Source: Nevskia sp.
GTDB taxonomy: Bacteria > Pseudomonadota > Gammaproteobacteria > Nevskiales > Nevskiaceae
Direction: 5' to 3'
DNA length: 64,000 nucleotides
NCBI GenBank assembly: GCA_031291075.1
Contig: JARLJS010000006.1
Location: forward strand, 18,555 to 82,554
The notes under the pieces are model-generated. The model searched no databases. It had not been told where the DNA came from and saw only the letters and a program-made list of their open reading frames with translations. Positions within the stretch are counted from its first letter, which is position 1. Each line of letters starts with the position of its first letter. The position numbers and the translations under genes were made by a program. This document shows positions 49,580 to 57,865 of the stretch, one piece after another.

Positions 49580-50435
49580 GTGCTGGTCATTATTGGGTCT
49601 ATAGTCGTCCTCGTCAGCGTGGTCGGGGGCTTTGTGCTTTCGCATGGGCATCTGCTGGCCTTGTGGCAGCCGTACGAGCTGCTGATCATCGGCGGGGCGG
49701 CGTTCGGGAGCTTTCTGACTTCGAATCCGCCGAAGGTGGTGAAGGAGGCCTTGGCCGGCGGGGTGGGGATCATGCGGGGGCCGCGCTACAAGCGGGGGGA
49801 TTACCTGGATATCCTGTCGCTGACGCACGAGGTGCTGAGCAAGATCCGCAAGCAGGGGATGATGTCGATCGAGGACGATATCGAGGATCCGTCCGCGAGC
49901 CCGCTGTTTTCCAATTTTCCCAAGGTGGTGAGCGATCATCATCTGACGGAGTTCATGACGGACTGCCTGCGCCTGATGGTGACGGGCAATATGAATCCGC
50001 ATGAGCTGGAGCCGCTGCTGGAGGCGGAGCTGGAGACGCATCACCACGAGTCGCTGGCGCCGGCGCATGCGCTGGCGAAGCTGGCGGACGCGCTGCCGGG
50101 CTTCGGCATCGTGGCGGCGGTGCTGGGGATCGTGACGACGATGGCGTCGATCGGCGGCGAGGGTGGCGGAGGTGGGGGAGCACGTGGCGGGGGCGCTGGT
50201 GGGGACGTTCCTGGGCATTCTGCTGGCGTACGGGTTCGTGGGGCCGACGGCGTCGGCGCTGGAGCAGCGGGTGAACGAGGACAGCCGGGCGATGGAGTGC
50301 GTGAAGAACGCGCTGCTGGCTTCGCTGCGCGGCTATAACCCGGTGGTGGCGATCGAGTTCGCGCGCAAATCGTTGTCGTCCAACGTGCGGCCGACGTTCG
50401 CGGAGCTGGAAGGGCATCTGAAAGGGGACCGCTGA
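49580..50435 (+). pseudogene. motA: Flagellar motor stator MotA, frameshifted
   Basis: From the GTG at 49580 the frame gives an almost normal MotA (LVIIGSIVVLVSVVGGFVLS; HLLALWQPYELLIIGGAAFG; DCLRLMVTGNMNPHELEPLL; LADALPGFGIVAAVLGIVTT). At about 50160 (GGCGGCGAGGGTGGCGG) an extra G throws it out of frame. The last part continues in the next frame: AEVGEHVAGALVGTFLGILL, AYGFVGP ... to a stop at 50435. One base removed would restore a full-length MotA ending in TGATG with motB. It may be a real mutation or an assembly error in a G-rich tract. Confidence 0.88.
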
Positions 50436-51505
50436 TGGCGTCCGACGGCAAGGCCGCGGAGATCGTCATCCGCCGCATCCGCAAGACGCGGGGCGGCGGG
50501 CATCACGGCGGGGCCTGGAAAGTGGCCTACGCGGATTTCGTGACGGCGATGATGGCGTTCTTCCTGGTGATGTGGCTGGTGGGTGCGACGACCAACAAGC
50601 AGAAGGCGGCGATCTCGGAGTATTTCAAGAATCCGAGCGCGGTGGAGGGCAAGAGCGTGTCGCCGGCGCCGGGGCCGAACGGGCCGGGCGGGGCGAGCAG
50701 CAGCATGATCCAGTTCGGCGGCACGATGGAGGTGCCGCATGGGCCGGGGCCGGACCAGTTGAACAAGAAGTCGGAGCAGCCGGCGGTGCCGAATCCAACG
50801 AATCCGCAGGCGACGCCGGTGACGCCGAGCCTGGCGCAGGCAAAGCAGCTGGCGCGGGCGGAGGAGCGGCGGCGGCTGCAGGATCTGTTCGACCGGCTGC
50901 ACGCGGCGATCGAGCAGAGCCAGGCGCTGCAGCCGTTCAAGGATCAGCTGCTGCTGGATATCACGCCGGAGGGGCTGCGGGTGCAGATCGTGGACAAGCA
51001 GAACCGGCCGATGTTCGATCTGGGGGGGACGGCGCTGAAGCCGTATACGTCGTCGATCCTGCGCGAGCTGGCGGGGTTCATCAACGCGGTGCCGAACCGG
51101 GTGAGCATCACCGGGCATACGGATACGACGCCGTATGCCAACGACATGGGTTACACCAACTGGGAGTTGTCGGCCGAGCGCGCCAACGCGGCGCGGCGGG
51201 CGTTGCTGGCCGGGGGGATGGGGGCGGACAAGGTGGCGCGGGTGGTGGGGATGGCGTCGTCGGCACTGTTCGACAGGGAGAATCCGCGCAATCCGATGAA
51301 CCGGCGCATCAGCATCGTGGTGATGAGCCACGATACGGAGGAGTCGGTGCTGGCGCAGGACCTGGCGAAGGCGGTGCCGGAGGGGGAGGTGACGGCGGAG
51401 GCGGCACCGGCGGCAGTGCCAGCGCCAGCAGCAGTGGTAGTGCCGGCGCCAGCACCAGCGGCTGCGCCGGCATCGGCACCAGAGCCTGACGCTACGGGGA
51501 AGTAG
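50435..51505 (+). CDS. motB: Flagellar motor stator MotB
   Basis: The 356-residue product has the single helix with the proton-carrying aspartate (VAYADFVTAMMAFFLVMWLV, Asp34) and a C-terminal OmpA-type peptidoglycan-binding domain (VSITGHTDTTPYANDMGYTN, WELSAERANAARRALLAGGM, RISIVVM). The extreme C-terminus is Ala/Pro-rich. Its start overlaps the motA stop by one base. It anchors the stator in the cell wall. Confidence 0.93.
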   Translation: MASDGKAAEIVIRRIRKTRGGGHHGGAWKVAYADFVTAMMAFFLVMWLVGATTNKQKAAISEYFKNPSAVEGKSVSPAPGPNGPGGASSSMIQFGGTMEVPHGPGPDQLNKKSEQPAVPNPTNPQATPVTPSLAQAKQLARAEERRRLQDLFDRLHAAIEQSQALQPFKDQLLLDITPEGLRVQIVDKQNRPMFDLGGTALKPYTSSILRELAGFINAVPNRVSITGHTDTTPYANDMGYTNWELSAERANAARRALLAGGMGADKVARVVGMASSALFDRENPRNPMNRRISIVVMSHDTEESVLAQDLAKAVPEGEVTAEAAPAAVPAPAAVVVPAPAPAAAPASAPEPDATGK

Positions 51506-51622
51506 CGGCCAGCTACGGTCGAAGGTTGCCGGCCCTGAGCGGCGGTGGCCGGCGGTGTGTCCGCGTGGGCACGCTTCGCTTTGCCTACCCTACGCGTCTG
51601 TGAGTCTGCGAATTGCGTCTTT

Positions 51623-51665
51623 CGCGGGAGGCGGATTACGCTCCTGCGGAGCTGATCCGCCCTAC
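51623..51665 (+). repeat. REP copy
   Basis: CGCGGGAGGCGGATTACGC ... GAGCTGATCCGCCCTAC between motB and a secreted-protein gene, next to a type-2 unit at 51560-51595. Confidence 0.8.
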
Positions 51666-51712
51666 TTTTGATCCGCTTTGGGGGCGTCGATGGCGCGGAC
51701 TGGAGCGATGCG

Positions 51713-52198
51713 ATGAGCAAGGGTTTCGGGCGGGGATTGGTGGCGGTGCTGGCGCTGGCGTGGGCGGCGGCGCGGGCGGACGGGGTGCCGGCGTTCGCGG
51801 ATTATGCGGTGACCGAGAAGTTCGCGGGGCCGGTGGCGAAGCTGGATCTGTCGACGCGGCGGGGGCGGGAGTTCCGCTCGGCGCTGCAGGATGCGGCGGC
51901 GCAGGGGCCGAATTTCGCGGGGCATTACGTGCTGGCGCAGTGGGGCTGCGGCGGCGGGTGCTTTTCCTGGGCGGTGATCGACGCGCGTACGGGTAAGGTG
52001 TGGTTCGCGCCGTTCACGGTGAGCGCGCCGGAGTGCCCGGAGGGGGCGCAGTTCTGCGATCCCTCGCTGGAGTTCAAGCCGGACAGCGAGCTGGTGGTGG
52101 CGACGGGGGCGCGCAACGAGGCGGGGGCGGGGCAGTATTTCTACCGTTGGCACGAGGGGAAGCTGTGGCTGGTGAAGGCGGTGGAGCGGAAGCCTTGA
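51713..52198 (+). CDS. Secreted protein of unknown function
   Basis: The 161-residue product has a signal peptide (to about residue 22, AARADG) and a mature domain FADYAVTEKFAGPVAKLDLS, NFAGHYVLAQWGCGGGCFSW, VIDARTGKVWFAPF, DPSLEFKPDSELVVATG. This resembles a widely found periplasmic beta protein with a conserved G-H-Y ... W-G-C-G motif. GGAG precedes the ATG. Role unknown. Confidence 0.65.
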   Translation: MSKGFGRGLVAVLALAWAAARADGVPAFADYAVTEKFAGPVAKLDLSTRRGREFRSALQDAAAQGPNFAGHYVLAQWGCGGGCFSWAVIDARTGKVWFAPFTVSAPECPEGAQFCDPSLEFKPDSELVVATGARNEAGAGQYFYRWHEGKLWLVKAVERKP

Positions 52199-52254
52199 GC
52201 GGGAGTTCGGGCGGGGTCGGCGTGCGGCGGATATGTCGGCGTGGAGTGTTGGGA

Positions 52255-52309
52255 AAAGCCCCTCTCCCGGCCCTGCGGGCCACCCTCTCCCGCAAGCGGG
52301 AGAGGGGAT
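52255..52309. repeat. CTCTCCC-type inverted repeat
   Basis: AAGCCCCTCTCCCGGCCC ... CACCCTCTCCCGCAAGCGG and GAGAGGGG, just upstream of the GNAT gene. Confidence 0.75.
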
Positions 52310-52334
52310 CAGTACGCCTGCGGGAGCTCGAGCG

Positions 52335-52832
52335 ATGACCGCGGCGGATGAATCGGGTGCTGCGATGCGGATCGTGCCGGGCGATCTGGCGGACGTTCGG
52401 GTGGTGGAGTTGCTGCGGACGCATGTGACGCAGGCGCGGGCGCAGACGGCGCCGGGCAGCGCGCATGCGCTGGATCTGGAGGAGTTGCGGGCGCCGGAGC
52501 TGCGCTTGTGGACGCTGTGGGAGGGCGAGGCGCTGCTGGCGGTGGGGGCCTTGAAGCGGTTGTCGGCGGATCACGGCGAGGTGAAGTCGATGCATACGGC
52601 GCAGGCGCAACGCCGGCGCGGGGCGGGCAGCGCGATGCTGCGGCATATCGTGGCGGCGGCGCGGGCGGAGGGCTTGTCGCGGCTGAGCCTGGAGACGGGG
52701 TCGTGGGAGTACTTCCGGCCGGCGCATGCCTTGTACCGGCGGCACGGCTTCGTGGAGTGCGGGCCGTTCGGGGATTACGTGGCGGATCCCAACAGCGTGT
52801 TCATGACGCTGGAGCTGGCGCGGCAGGCCTGA
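52335..52832 (+). CDS. GNAT-family N-acetyltransferase
   Basis: The 165-residue product has the GNAT fold: acetyl-CoA loop AQRRRGAGSAMLRHIVAAAR, then SLETGSWEYFRPAHALYRRH, GFVECGPFGDYVADPNSVFM. This is the YsnE/PA4866-like group; the acceptor is unknown. ATG at 52365 is an alternative start. Confidence 0.85.
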   Translation: MTAADESGAAMRIVPGDLADVRVVELLRTHVTQARAQTAPGSAHALDLEELRAPELRLWTLWEGEALLAVGALKRLSADHGEVKSMHTAQAQRRRGAGSAMLRHIVAAARAEGLSRLSLETGSWEYFRPAHALYRRHGFVECGPFGDYVADPNSVFMTLELARQA

Positions 52833-53078
52833 GGCACCGTTACACGCAGGTTGTTCTTGTCCCCCGGATGGGGGAGGCTTCCCGTTTGACGGGGGCGACG
52901 GGGGTGTTAGGCTGGATGCAAGCTCCAGGCTGCACAAGAGAGTGCGATGTGTGCGCGCAGGGATGTCGGCTGGACTACCTGGCTTTTGGGGCGGCGGCGT
53001 TGGCCGGCCGCCCTTGATTTTTTTGGAGGGTCCGGTGAGCGCCGGGCCGGTCCCGGATTCCGTTTCACTCCATCCGGG

Positions 53079-53792
53079 CTACGACTTTCCCGCGGTGCCG
53101 AAAACGATGTCCCAGTGGGGGCCGGCGAAGCCGAAGTGGTCGCGGCCGAGGGAGTGGTGGCGCTGGTGGAAGCGCTGCAGGGCCTTGAGGCGGGCGAGCC
53201 GGGGGGCGCGGCCGAAGGGGTCGAAGTTGCTGTGGCCGATGGCACCGCCGTACATGATGCAGAACTGCAGTGCGATGAGGGTGACGACGCCGGTGGGCCA
53301 GAGCAGCAGGAAGAGGATGATCTGCAGCTGGTTGACGGTGGCTTCGAGCGGGTGGATGCAGTAGACGGACCACGGGGTGGCGCGGATGGAGCGGTGGTGG
53401 ACGGCGTGCAAGCCGCGCAACGGACGGGTGTGGAACAGGCGGTGCGACCAGTAGGTGAGGAAGTCGTACCAGAGGAGGATGAGGGCGAGGCGGAGGAAGC
53501 CGTCGCTCCATGAGGCGGGTGTGGCGCTCGCGGCGAGGTGCAGGCCGGCGACGGTGAAGGCGGCGTAGACCAGGCAGGTGAGCAGGCTCCAGGCGATCTC
53601 GGTGCGGATCTGGCCGGGCCTGAGGGGGCGGGGGTCGATGAGTTCGCCGTGGCCGAGGCGGCGCAGTGTGCCGTAGAGGATGGAGACGCCGCCGGCGAGG
53701 CTGGCGTAGATGGCGAACTGGAGCAGGCAGGCGATCAGGAACTGGCCGGGAAGAGGCAGGCTTCTGCAGTGGTCGATCCAGGCGGTGGGCAT
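53079..53792 (-). CDS. Sterol desaturase / fatty acid hydroxylase-type protein
   Basis: The 237-residue product has about four membrane helices and the three His clusters of the family: HRLFH, HAVHHRS and HQRHH, with YDFLTYWSHR before the first. These bind a di-iron centre that hydroxylates or desaturates lipids in the membrane. The substrate may be a sterol-like, hopanoid or carotenoid lipid; nothing near it decides this. Confidence 0.88.
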   Translation of the reverse strand: MPTAWIDHCRSLPLPGQFLIACLLQFAIYASLAGGVSILYGTLRRLGHGELIDPRPLRPGQIRTEIAWSLLTCLVYAAFTVAGLHLAASATPASWSDGFLRLALILLWYDFLTYWSHRLFHTRPLRGLHAVHHRSIRATPWSVYCIHPLEATVNQLQIILFLLLWPTGVVTLIALQFCIMYGGAIGHSNFDPFGRAPRLARLKALQRFHQRHHSLGRDHFGFAGPHWDIVFGTAGKS

Positions 53793-53876
53793 GGGGTTTC
53801 CGGTTCGCGCGAGTGTGGCGGTGGCTTGCCTATGGTAAGGCTGCCGGGGGCGCGGCGCTTGCGATCACCAGTCCCG

Positions 53877-53913
53877 CAGGGTGGGCATGCTTCGCTTTGC
53901 CCACCCTGCGGGC
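53877..53913. repeat. Type-2 repeat at the border of the late prophage module
   Basis: CAGGGTGGGCATGCTTCGC with TTTGCCCACCCTGCGG is a full hairpin unit. It ends 35 bp before the operator of the late promoter. Confidence 0.75.
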
Positions 53914-53947
53914 TACGAGCTGAAACTTACGCGTGCGTAATCGATTA

Positions 53948-53987
53948 GTAAGACATGCTTGACACGTGTCCGGACGCTCCGTATCAT
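53948..53987 (+). promoter_or_regulatory. Late-region promoter with repressor-type operator
   Basis: AGTAAGACATGCTTGACA: the operator GTAAG-ACATG-CTTGA (53948-53962) has the -35 TTGACA (53959-53964) in its right arm. The -10 TATCAT (53982-53987) follows at 17 bp. This is a near-consensus sigma-70 promoter and has the same design as PR at 22.2 kb and the 12.1-kb promoter. An inverted repeat TTACGC-GT-GCGTAA lies just upstream (53927-53940). Confidence 0.75.
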
Positions 53988-53993
53988 TTTCAC

Positions 53994-54060
53994 TATGGTG
54001 CAGATGACTGCGCCGCCGGAAATAGTTTCGAGGACCCCGCCGCCGTGCGGGGTTTTTTTG
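53994..54060 (+). ncRNA. Short leader RNA ending at a terminator
   Basis: A transcript from the promoter would start near 53994, form the hairpin GGTGCAG-ATGA-CTGCGCC (53997-54014), contain GAAATAGTTTC, and stop at CCCCGC-N6-GCGGGG with seven T (54035-54059). About 67 bases would be made without antitermination, comparable in design to the lambda pR' short RNA. It encodes no protein that I can recognise. Confidence 0.5.
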
Positions 54061-54146
54061 TTTTTGGGCCCGTGTCCTGCCGTGGAGGCGACGGGTGCGC
54101 CGCTGGGCGGCGCTTTATTGATGCGGCCGCCTTTTGGCGGCTTTTT
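54035..54146 (+). terminator. Three tandem intrinsic terminators
   Basis: Stem 1 CCCCGC/GCGGGG then TTTTTTT (54035-54059); stem 2 GCGCCGC/GCGGCGC then TTTATT (54097-54119); stem 3 GCCGCC/GGCGGC then TTTTT (54126-54146). All read in the plus direction, between the late promoter and the terminase genes. Confidence 0.75.
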
Positions 54147-54161
54147 CGTTTGGAGGGTGCG

Positions 54162-54469
54162 ATGGCGCGGGCGACGGGGAAGCGGGGGAGCGGGCGCAAG
54201 GCGGAGGCGGTGCGGAGGGGAGTGCGCTGGCGTTGGCGGGGGACGGCTTGATGCCGCTGGAGTACATGCTGCGGGTGATGCGGGACGAGGGGCAGACGCT
54301 GGCGGTGCGGATGGATGCGGCGAAGAACGCGGCGCCTTATCTGCATGCGAAGCTGGCGTCGACGGAGTTCAAGGCGCCGGGACTGGACAAGATCGGGGAT
54401 GCGATGGCGGCGCTGGTGCAGCGGGCGCAGGATGGCGGGAACGGTGTCGCGGGACTCGTGCGGGGCTGA
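54162..54469 (+). pseudogene. Small terminase subunit, frameshifted
   Basis: The start (ATG 54162: MARATGKRGSGRKAEAV) is typical of small DNA-packaging proteins but its frame stops at 54251. The rest lies in another frame: GSALALAGDGLMPLEYMLRV, MRDEGQTLAVRMDAAKNAAP, YLHAKLAST. Joined, they form one protein of the MPLEYML...YxHxKLAS type found upstream of phage large terminases. A one-base change near 54200-54230 explains it. Alternatively translation begins at ATG 54251. Confidence 0.65.
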
Positions 54470-55437
54470 GGCGGGGCTGGGGCGGCTGGGGGAGTGTTTC
54501 CTGGACCGCGACTGGCGGCTGCGCAATCTCTACTACATCACGGACAAGAGTGCGCGGCGGGTGTTGTTCGAGCCGAACTGGGCGCAGCGGGAGCTGTTCG
54601 ACACGCTGGGGCACCGCAACGTGGATCTGAAGGTGCGGCAGCTGGGGGTGACGACGGGGTATTGCATCCTGTGGCTGGACGCGTGCCTGTTCAACCGCGA
54701 TCTGCGGGTGGGGATCGTGGCGCATACGAAGGACGATGCCTCGATCATTTTCCGCGACAAGATCAAGTTCGCCTACGACAACCTGCCGGCGGAGCTGCGG
54801 GCGGTGGTGCGGGCGGAGAAGTGCGATGCGCACGAGCTGTTGTTCGACAACGGCAGCGGGATCCGGGTGGGGGTGACGTTCCGGTCGGGCACGGTGCAGG
54901 TGCTGCACGTGACCGAGTATGGCTATGTCTGCCAGCGGCAGCCGCAGCGGGCGGAGGAGATCAAGACGGGGGCGTTCCAGGCGGTGCCGGCGAACGGGAT
55001 CATCGTGGTGGAGTCGACGGCGAAGGGGCGCGCGGGGCATTTCCACGAGTTGTGCCAGGCGGCGCAGAAGGACAACGGCTGGCGCTTCGCCTTCCTGCCG
55101 TGGTGGCGGGAGCCGGGTTACACGAGCGCGCCGGAGCGGCCGCTGGAGTATGCGCACGAGTCCGAGTATCTCGACGGGCTGCAGGCGCAGCTGGGGGTGG
55201 AGCTGACGCCGGGGCAGCGGCAGTGGTGGTGCGGCAAGCACCGCGAGCTGGGCAACGATATGTACGCGGAGTATCCGAGCACGCCGGAGGAGGCGTTCCG
55301 GGCGACGACGCAGGGGGTGTATTTCGGCAGCCAGATGCTGGAGGCCTGGCAGGACAAGCGGATCACGGCGGTGCCGGTGGATCCGTCGCTGCTGGTGGAT
55401 ACCTGGTGGGATCTTGGTATGAATGATGAAACGTTTG
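54432..55437 (+). pseudogene. Large terminase subunit, 3' end deleted
   Basis: From about ATG 54432 the frame gives an intact N-terminal and middle part of a large terminase (GECFLDRDWRLRNLYYITDK; RRVLFEPNWAQRELFDTLGH; LGVTTGYCILWLDACLFN; VEHVTEYGYV-like VLHVTEYGYVCQRQPQRAEE; GIIVVESTAKGRAGHFHEL). It continues to DTWWDLGMND, the start of the nuclease motif, and there joins a tail-protein gene out of frame at about 55420-55430. The missing part and the portal, head and tail genes are absent. It could not package DNA. Confidence 0.85.
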
Positions 55438-56736
55438 CTGTGGTACACGGGCATCCTGCCGCCCAACAGCGACACCGGCTCGGCGCAGCTCCTCAATGGC
55501 CAGCTCTACACCGTCGGCATCGGCAACCGCTACAACGGGCCGAACGCGTACTTCGGCGGCTGCCTGGGGCCGTACGCGATCCAGCGCTTCCAGCTCAGCA
55601 GCGCCTGTGTGCCGCCGCCGGTGAGCGACTGCCTGGTGGGCTTCATCGGCGATTCGTACGTGGCGGGCGGCGGCGTCAACGGCGGCGGCATCTTTCCCGG
55701 CACAGCCACGGTGGGTCAGATCAACGCCGACAGCCAGACACTGCTGTTCCCCGATGATCCGGGCGCGGGCTCCGGGCTGAAGAACGTCAACGGCAGCGCC
55801 GGTGGAGTCGGGGCCTGGATCCAGAACCTGGAGGCGTACTGCTGCCGGCAGCTCGGCTACTACTTCCGTGCCTACGGTGCGGCGAAGAGCGGGTATTCGA
55901 CTTACTTCACCGGTGGCTACGCCTCTCCTATCGCGGCGCCGACGCCCGCCATCCTGTTCACGGCGCCGCTGAGCGCGGCGACCGCGGGCACCATCGCGAG
56001 CTGCACCGTCAACGGTGTGACGACCACGAACTGGCCGTTCAACAGCGGGGCCTGGACGATCACTTTCCCGGACGGCACGCAGCGGGCGGCGACATTCACC
56101 TTGTCCAGCGCCAGCGTGTCCTGGAGCGGCGCGGTGACGGAGCCGAACGCCAACACGGCCGCGAGCGCGGTGTATACGACGGCCTACTGGGACGCGCTCA
56201 ACAATGCCCAGCCCGAAGTGGTGGTGATCCTGGACAGCGTGAACAACGGTTACGAGTGCCCAAGCAGCTCGGGTTCGGGCGTGACGCCGGCGGCGGACCT
56301 GCAGTACATCTGCAACTACCTGGCGAACGGCAACGCGAACCTGCGCCAGATCATCCTGGTCGAGATGACCAGCCTGGAGAAGCTGCCGGCGGCGATGGGC
56401 GGAACGCTGACTCCGGCGCAGTGGGCCAGCGTGTCCGCGACGTGGCGGACGCAGATCCGCGCCGCCTTCAACAACACCGGCGCCAGGGCGGGCTCGCGCG
56501 GCGTGCCCATCATCTATGTGCCCACTTACGAGCGGTTCACCGGCGCGGCCAACGGCACCCAGTTCATCTGGGGCTCCAACACCAACAACGTCCAGACCTC
56601 GGGCGGGCAGGAAGGGCCGAACGCGCCGATGCCGAACATCCATCCGTGCCCGGACGGCGCGGTGCGTCTCGCCGATATCGTGTGGCCCTACTTGAAGTCG
56701 TGGCTGCAGGGCAGGCAGCAGTGGGCCAATGCCTGA
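55426..56736 (+). CDS. Phage tail/appendage protein with SGNH-hydrolase-like domain
   Basis: The product (436 residues from this ATG; the preceding ATG at 55423 is an alternative) starts MKRLLWYTGILPPNS. A segment LVGFIGDSYVAGGG matches block I (Gly-Asp-Ser) of SGNH/GDSL esterases, and a His-containing PNIHPCPDGAVRLADI lies near the C-terminus where block V is expected, although its Asp is not conserved. Such domains on tail proteins deacetylate or cleave host surface glycans. The gene begins exactly at the terminase junction, and may have lost its original N-terminus and promoter. Confidence 0.65.
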   Translation: MKRLLWYTGILPPNSDTGSAQLLNGQLYTVGIGNRYNGPNAYFGGCLGPYAIQRFQLSSACVPPPVSDCLVGFIGDSYVAGGGVNGGGIFPGTATVGQINADSQTLLFPDDPGAGSGLKNVNGSAGGVGAWIQNLEAYCCRQLGYYFRAYGAAKSGYSTYFTGGYASPIAAPTPAILFTAPLSAATAGTIASCTVNGVTTTNWPFNSGAWTITFPDGTQRAATFTLSSASVSWSGAVTEPNANTAASAVYTTAYWDALNNAQPEVVVILDSVNNGYECPSSSGSGVTPAADLQYICNYLANGNANLRQIILVEMTSLEKLPAAMGGTLTPAQWASVSATWRTQIRAAFNNTGARAGSRGVPIIYVPTYERFTGAANGTQFIWGSNTNNVQTSGGQEGPNAPMPNIHPCPDGAVRLADIVWPYLKSWLQGRQQWANA

Positions 56737-56757
56737 GCGCAGCCCGCGATCGACCGA

Positions 56758-56778
56758 CCCGCCGCCGGCGGGTTTTTT
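56758..56778 (+). terminator. Terminator between tail protein and endolysin
   Basis: CCCGCC-GCC-GGCGGG followed by six T. The same style of hairpin as at 54035 and 54126. Confidence 0.75.
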
Positions 56779-56794
56779 ATTGTCCGGAGCAGAC

Positions 56795-57343
56795 ATGAAG
56801 ATCAGCCTGCAGCAGCTTGAGGCCCTGAGTCCCCGCGCCTCGCAGTTTGTCGAGCCGCTCAACGTGGCCATGGAACGGTTCGAAATCGGCACGCCGGACA
56901 GGGTGGAGATGTTCCTGGCGCAGGTGCTGTACGAGTCCGATGGCCTGTGCCGCACGCGCGAGCTGTGGGGGCCGACGCCGGCACAGTGCGAGTACGAGCC
57001 GCCGGGCCGCAAGGCGGAGGAGCTGGGAAACATCACCTCGGGCGACGGGCACCGTTTTCTCGGGCGCGGACTGATCCAGCTCACCGGCAGAGCCAACTAC
57101 CGGAGCTGCGGGCGAGCGCTCTACGGCGACGACCGCCTGCTGGACGAGCCGGAGCTGCTGGAGCGCCCGCAGGCGGCGTGCCTGTCGGCCGCGTGGTTCT
57201 GGCATGGCCACGGCCTCAACCAGGCGGCTGACGCGGGGGACTTCGCCGCCATCACCCGCCGCATCAACGGCGGCCTGAGCGGCTATGCCGGACGCATGGC
57301 GTGGCGGGCGAGGGTGCGGCGCGTCCTGCGGCCGCCGCGGTAA
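56795..57343 (+). CDS. Phage endolysin, glycoside hydrolase family 19
   Basis: The 182-residue product has the GH19 chitinase/lysozyme pattern: VEMFLAQVLYESDGLCRTRE with the catalytic Glu47, the conserved RFLGRGLIQLTGRANYR, PQAACLSAAWFW and AITRRINGGLSGY. It would cut the host wall at lysis. No signal peptide, so it needs a holin or pinholin. ATG 56795 has GGAG upstream. Confidence 0.88.
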   Translation: MKISLQQLEALSPRASQFVEPLNVAMERFEIGTPDRVEMFLAQVLYESDGLCRTRELWGPTPAQCEYEPPGRKAEELGNITSGDGHRFLGRGLIQLTGRANYRSCGRALYGDDRLLDEPELLERPQAACLSAAWFWHGHGLNQAADAGDFAAITRRINGGLSGYAGRMAWRARVRRVLRPPR

Positions 57344-57404
57344 GGCAATCGACAGACGTCATTCATTCATTTCACCAAGCGCCCATGACGGGCAAGGAGT
57401 CACC

Positions 57405-57581
57405 ATGAGCAGTACCGAAACCGCAATCCAGGACGGCATCGTCAAGGCCGGCCAGTTCCTCACCGACGAGGCGAAAGCCTTCCTGCAAGCCGAGCGGGGC
57501 AGGCTCAAGACCCACTTCTGGGTGGCCGCGGCCGCGTTCGCCGGCGCCGGTTTCGTGCTCGGCCAGTTCGTGCGCCTGTGA
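57405..57581 (+). CDS. Small phage membrane protein (lysis region)
   Basis: The 58-residue product has a helical N-terminus (DGIVKAGQFLTDEAKAFLQA) and one C-terminal membrane helix (FWVAAAAFAGAGFVLGQFV). AAGGAG precedes the ATG. Together with the next gene it may act as holin or antiholin. Confidence 0.6.
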   Translation: MSSTETAIQDGIVKAGQFLTDEAKAFLQAERGRLKTHFWVAAAAFAGAGFVLGQFVRL

Positions 57582-57601
57582 CGACGGGCCCGGAGGTGTA
57601 C

Positions 57602-57865
57602 GTGAAAGCGCGCTTGCGTTGGTTCGCCTCCGGGCTCGACGCCTTGTTCAACCGGCACCGCTTCATGCGCCGCCTGTCGCTGCTGTGGGCGATGGGGCTG
57701 GTGACGTGGACGGTGCATGAAGTGTTCACGCGGCGGCCCGACATCCCGGCTGGCACGGTGGCCGCGCTGTCCGCGGTGACGGGGCTGCTCGGCAGCGTGA
57801 TCGGCCTCTACCAGTACCACCGCGGCAGGGATGACCGCCGCGGCGACGCGGAGCAAAAGCCATGA
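57602..57865 (+). CDS. Holin-like two-helix membrane protein
   Basis: Two membrane helices (about MRRLSLLWAMGLVTWTVHEV and TVAALSAVTGLLGSVIGLYQ) separated by a short periplasmic turn, with a charged C-terminus. GGAGG at 57592-57596 supports the GTG at 57602; GTG 57578 overlapping the previous stop is an alternative. Fits a class II holin in position and form. Confidence 0.65.
   Translation: MKARLRWFASGLDALFNRHRFMRRLSLLWAMGLVTWTVHEVFTRRPDIPAGTVAALSAVTGLLGSVIGLYQYHRGRDDRRGDAEQKP

Noticed and set aside
55438..55757. Extension of the terminase frame beyond the junction
   Set aside because: After GMNDETFA the frame becomes Arg/His-rich antisense-like sequence. The true coding frame there is that of the tail protein.
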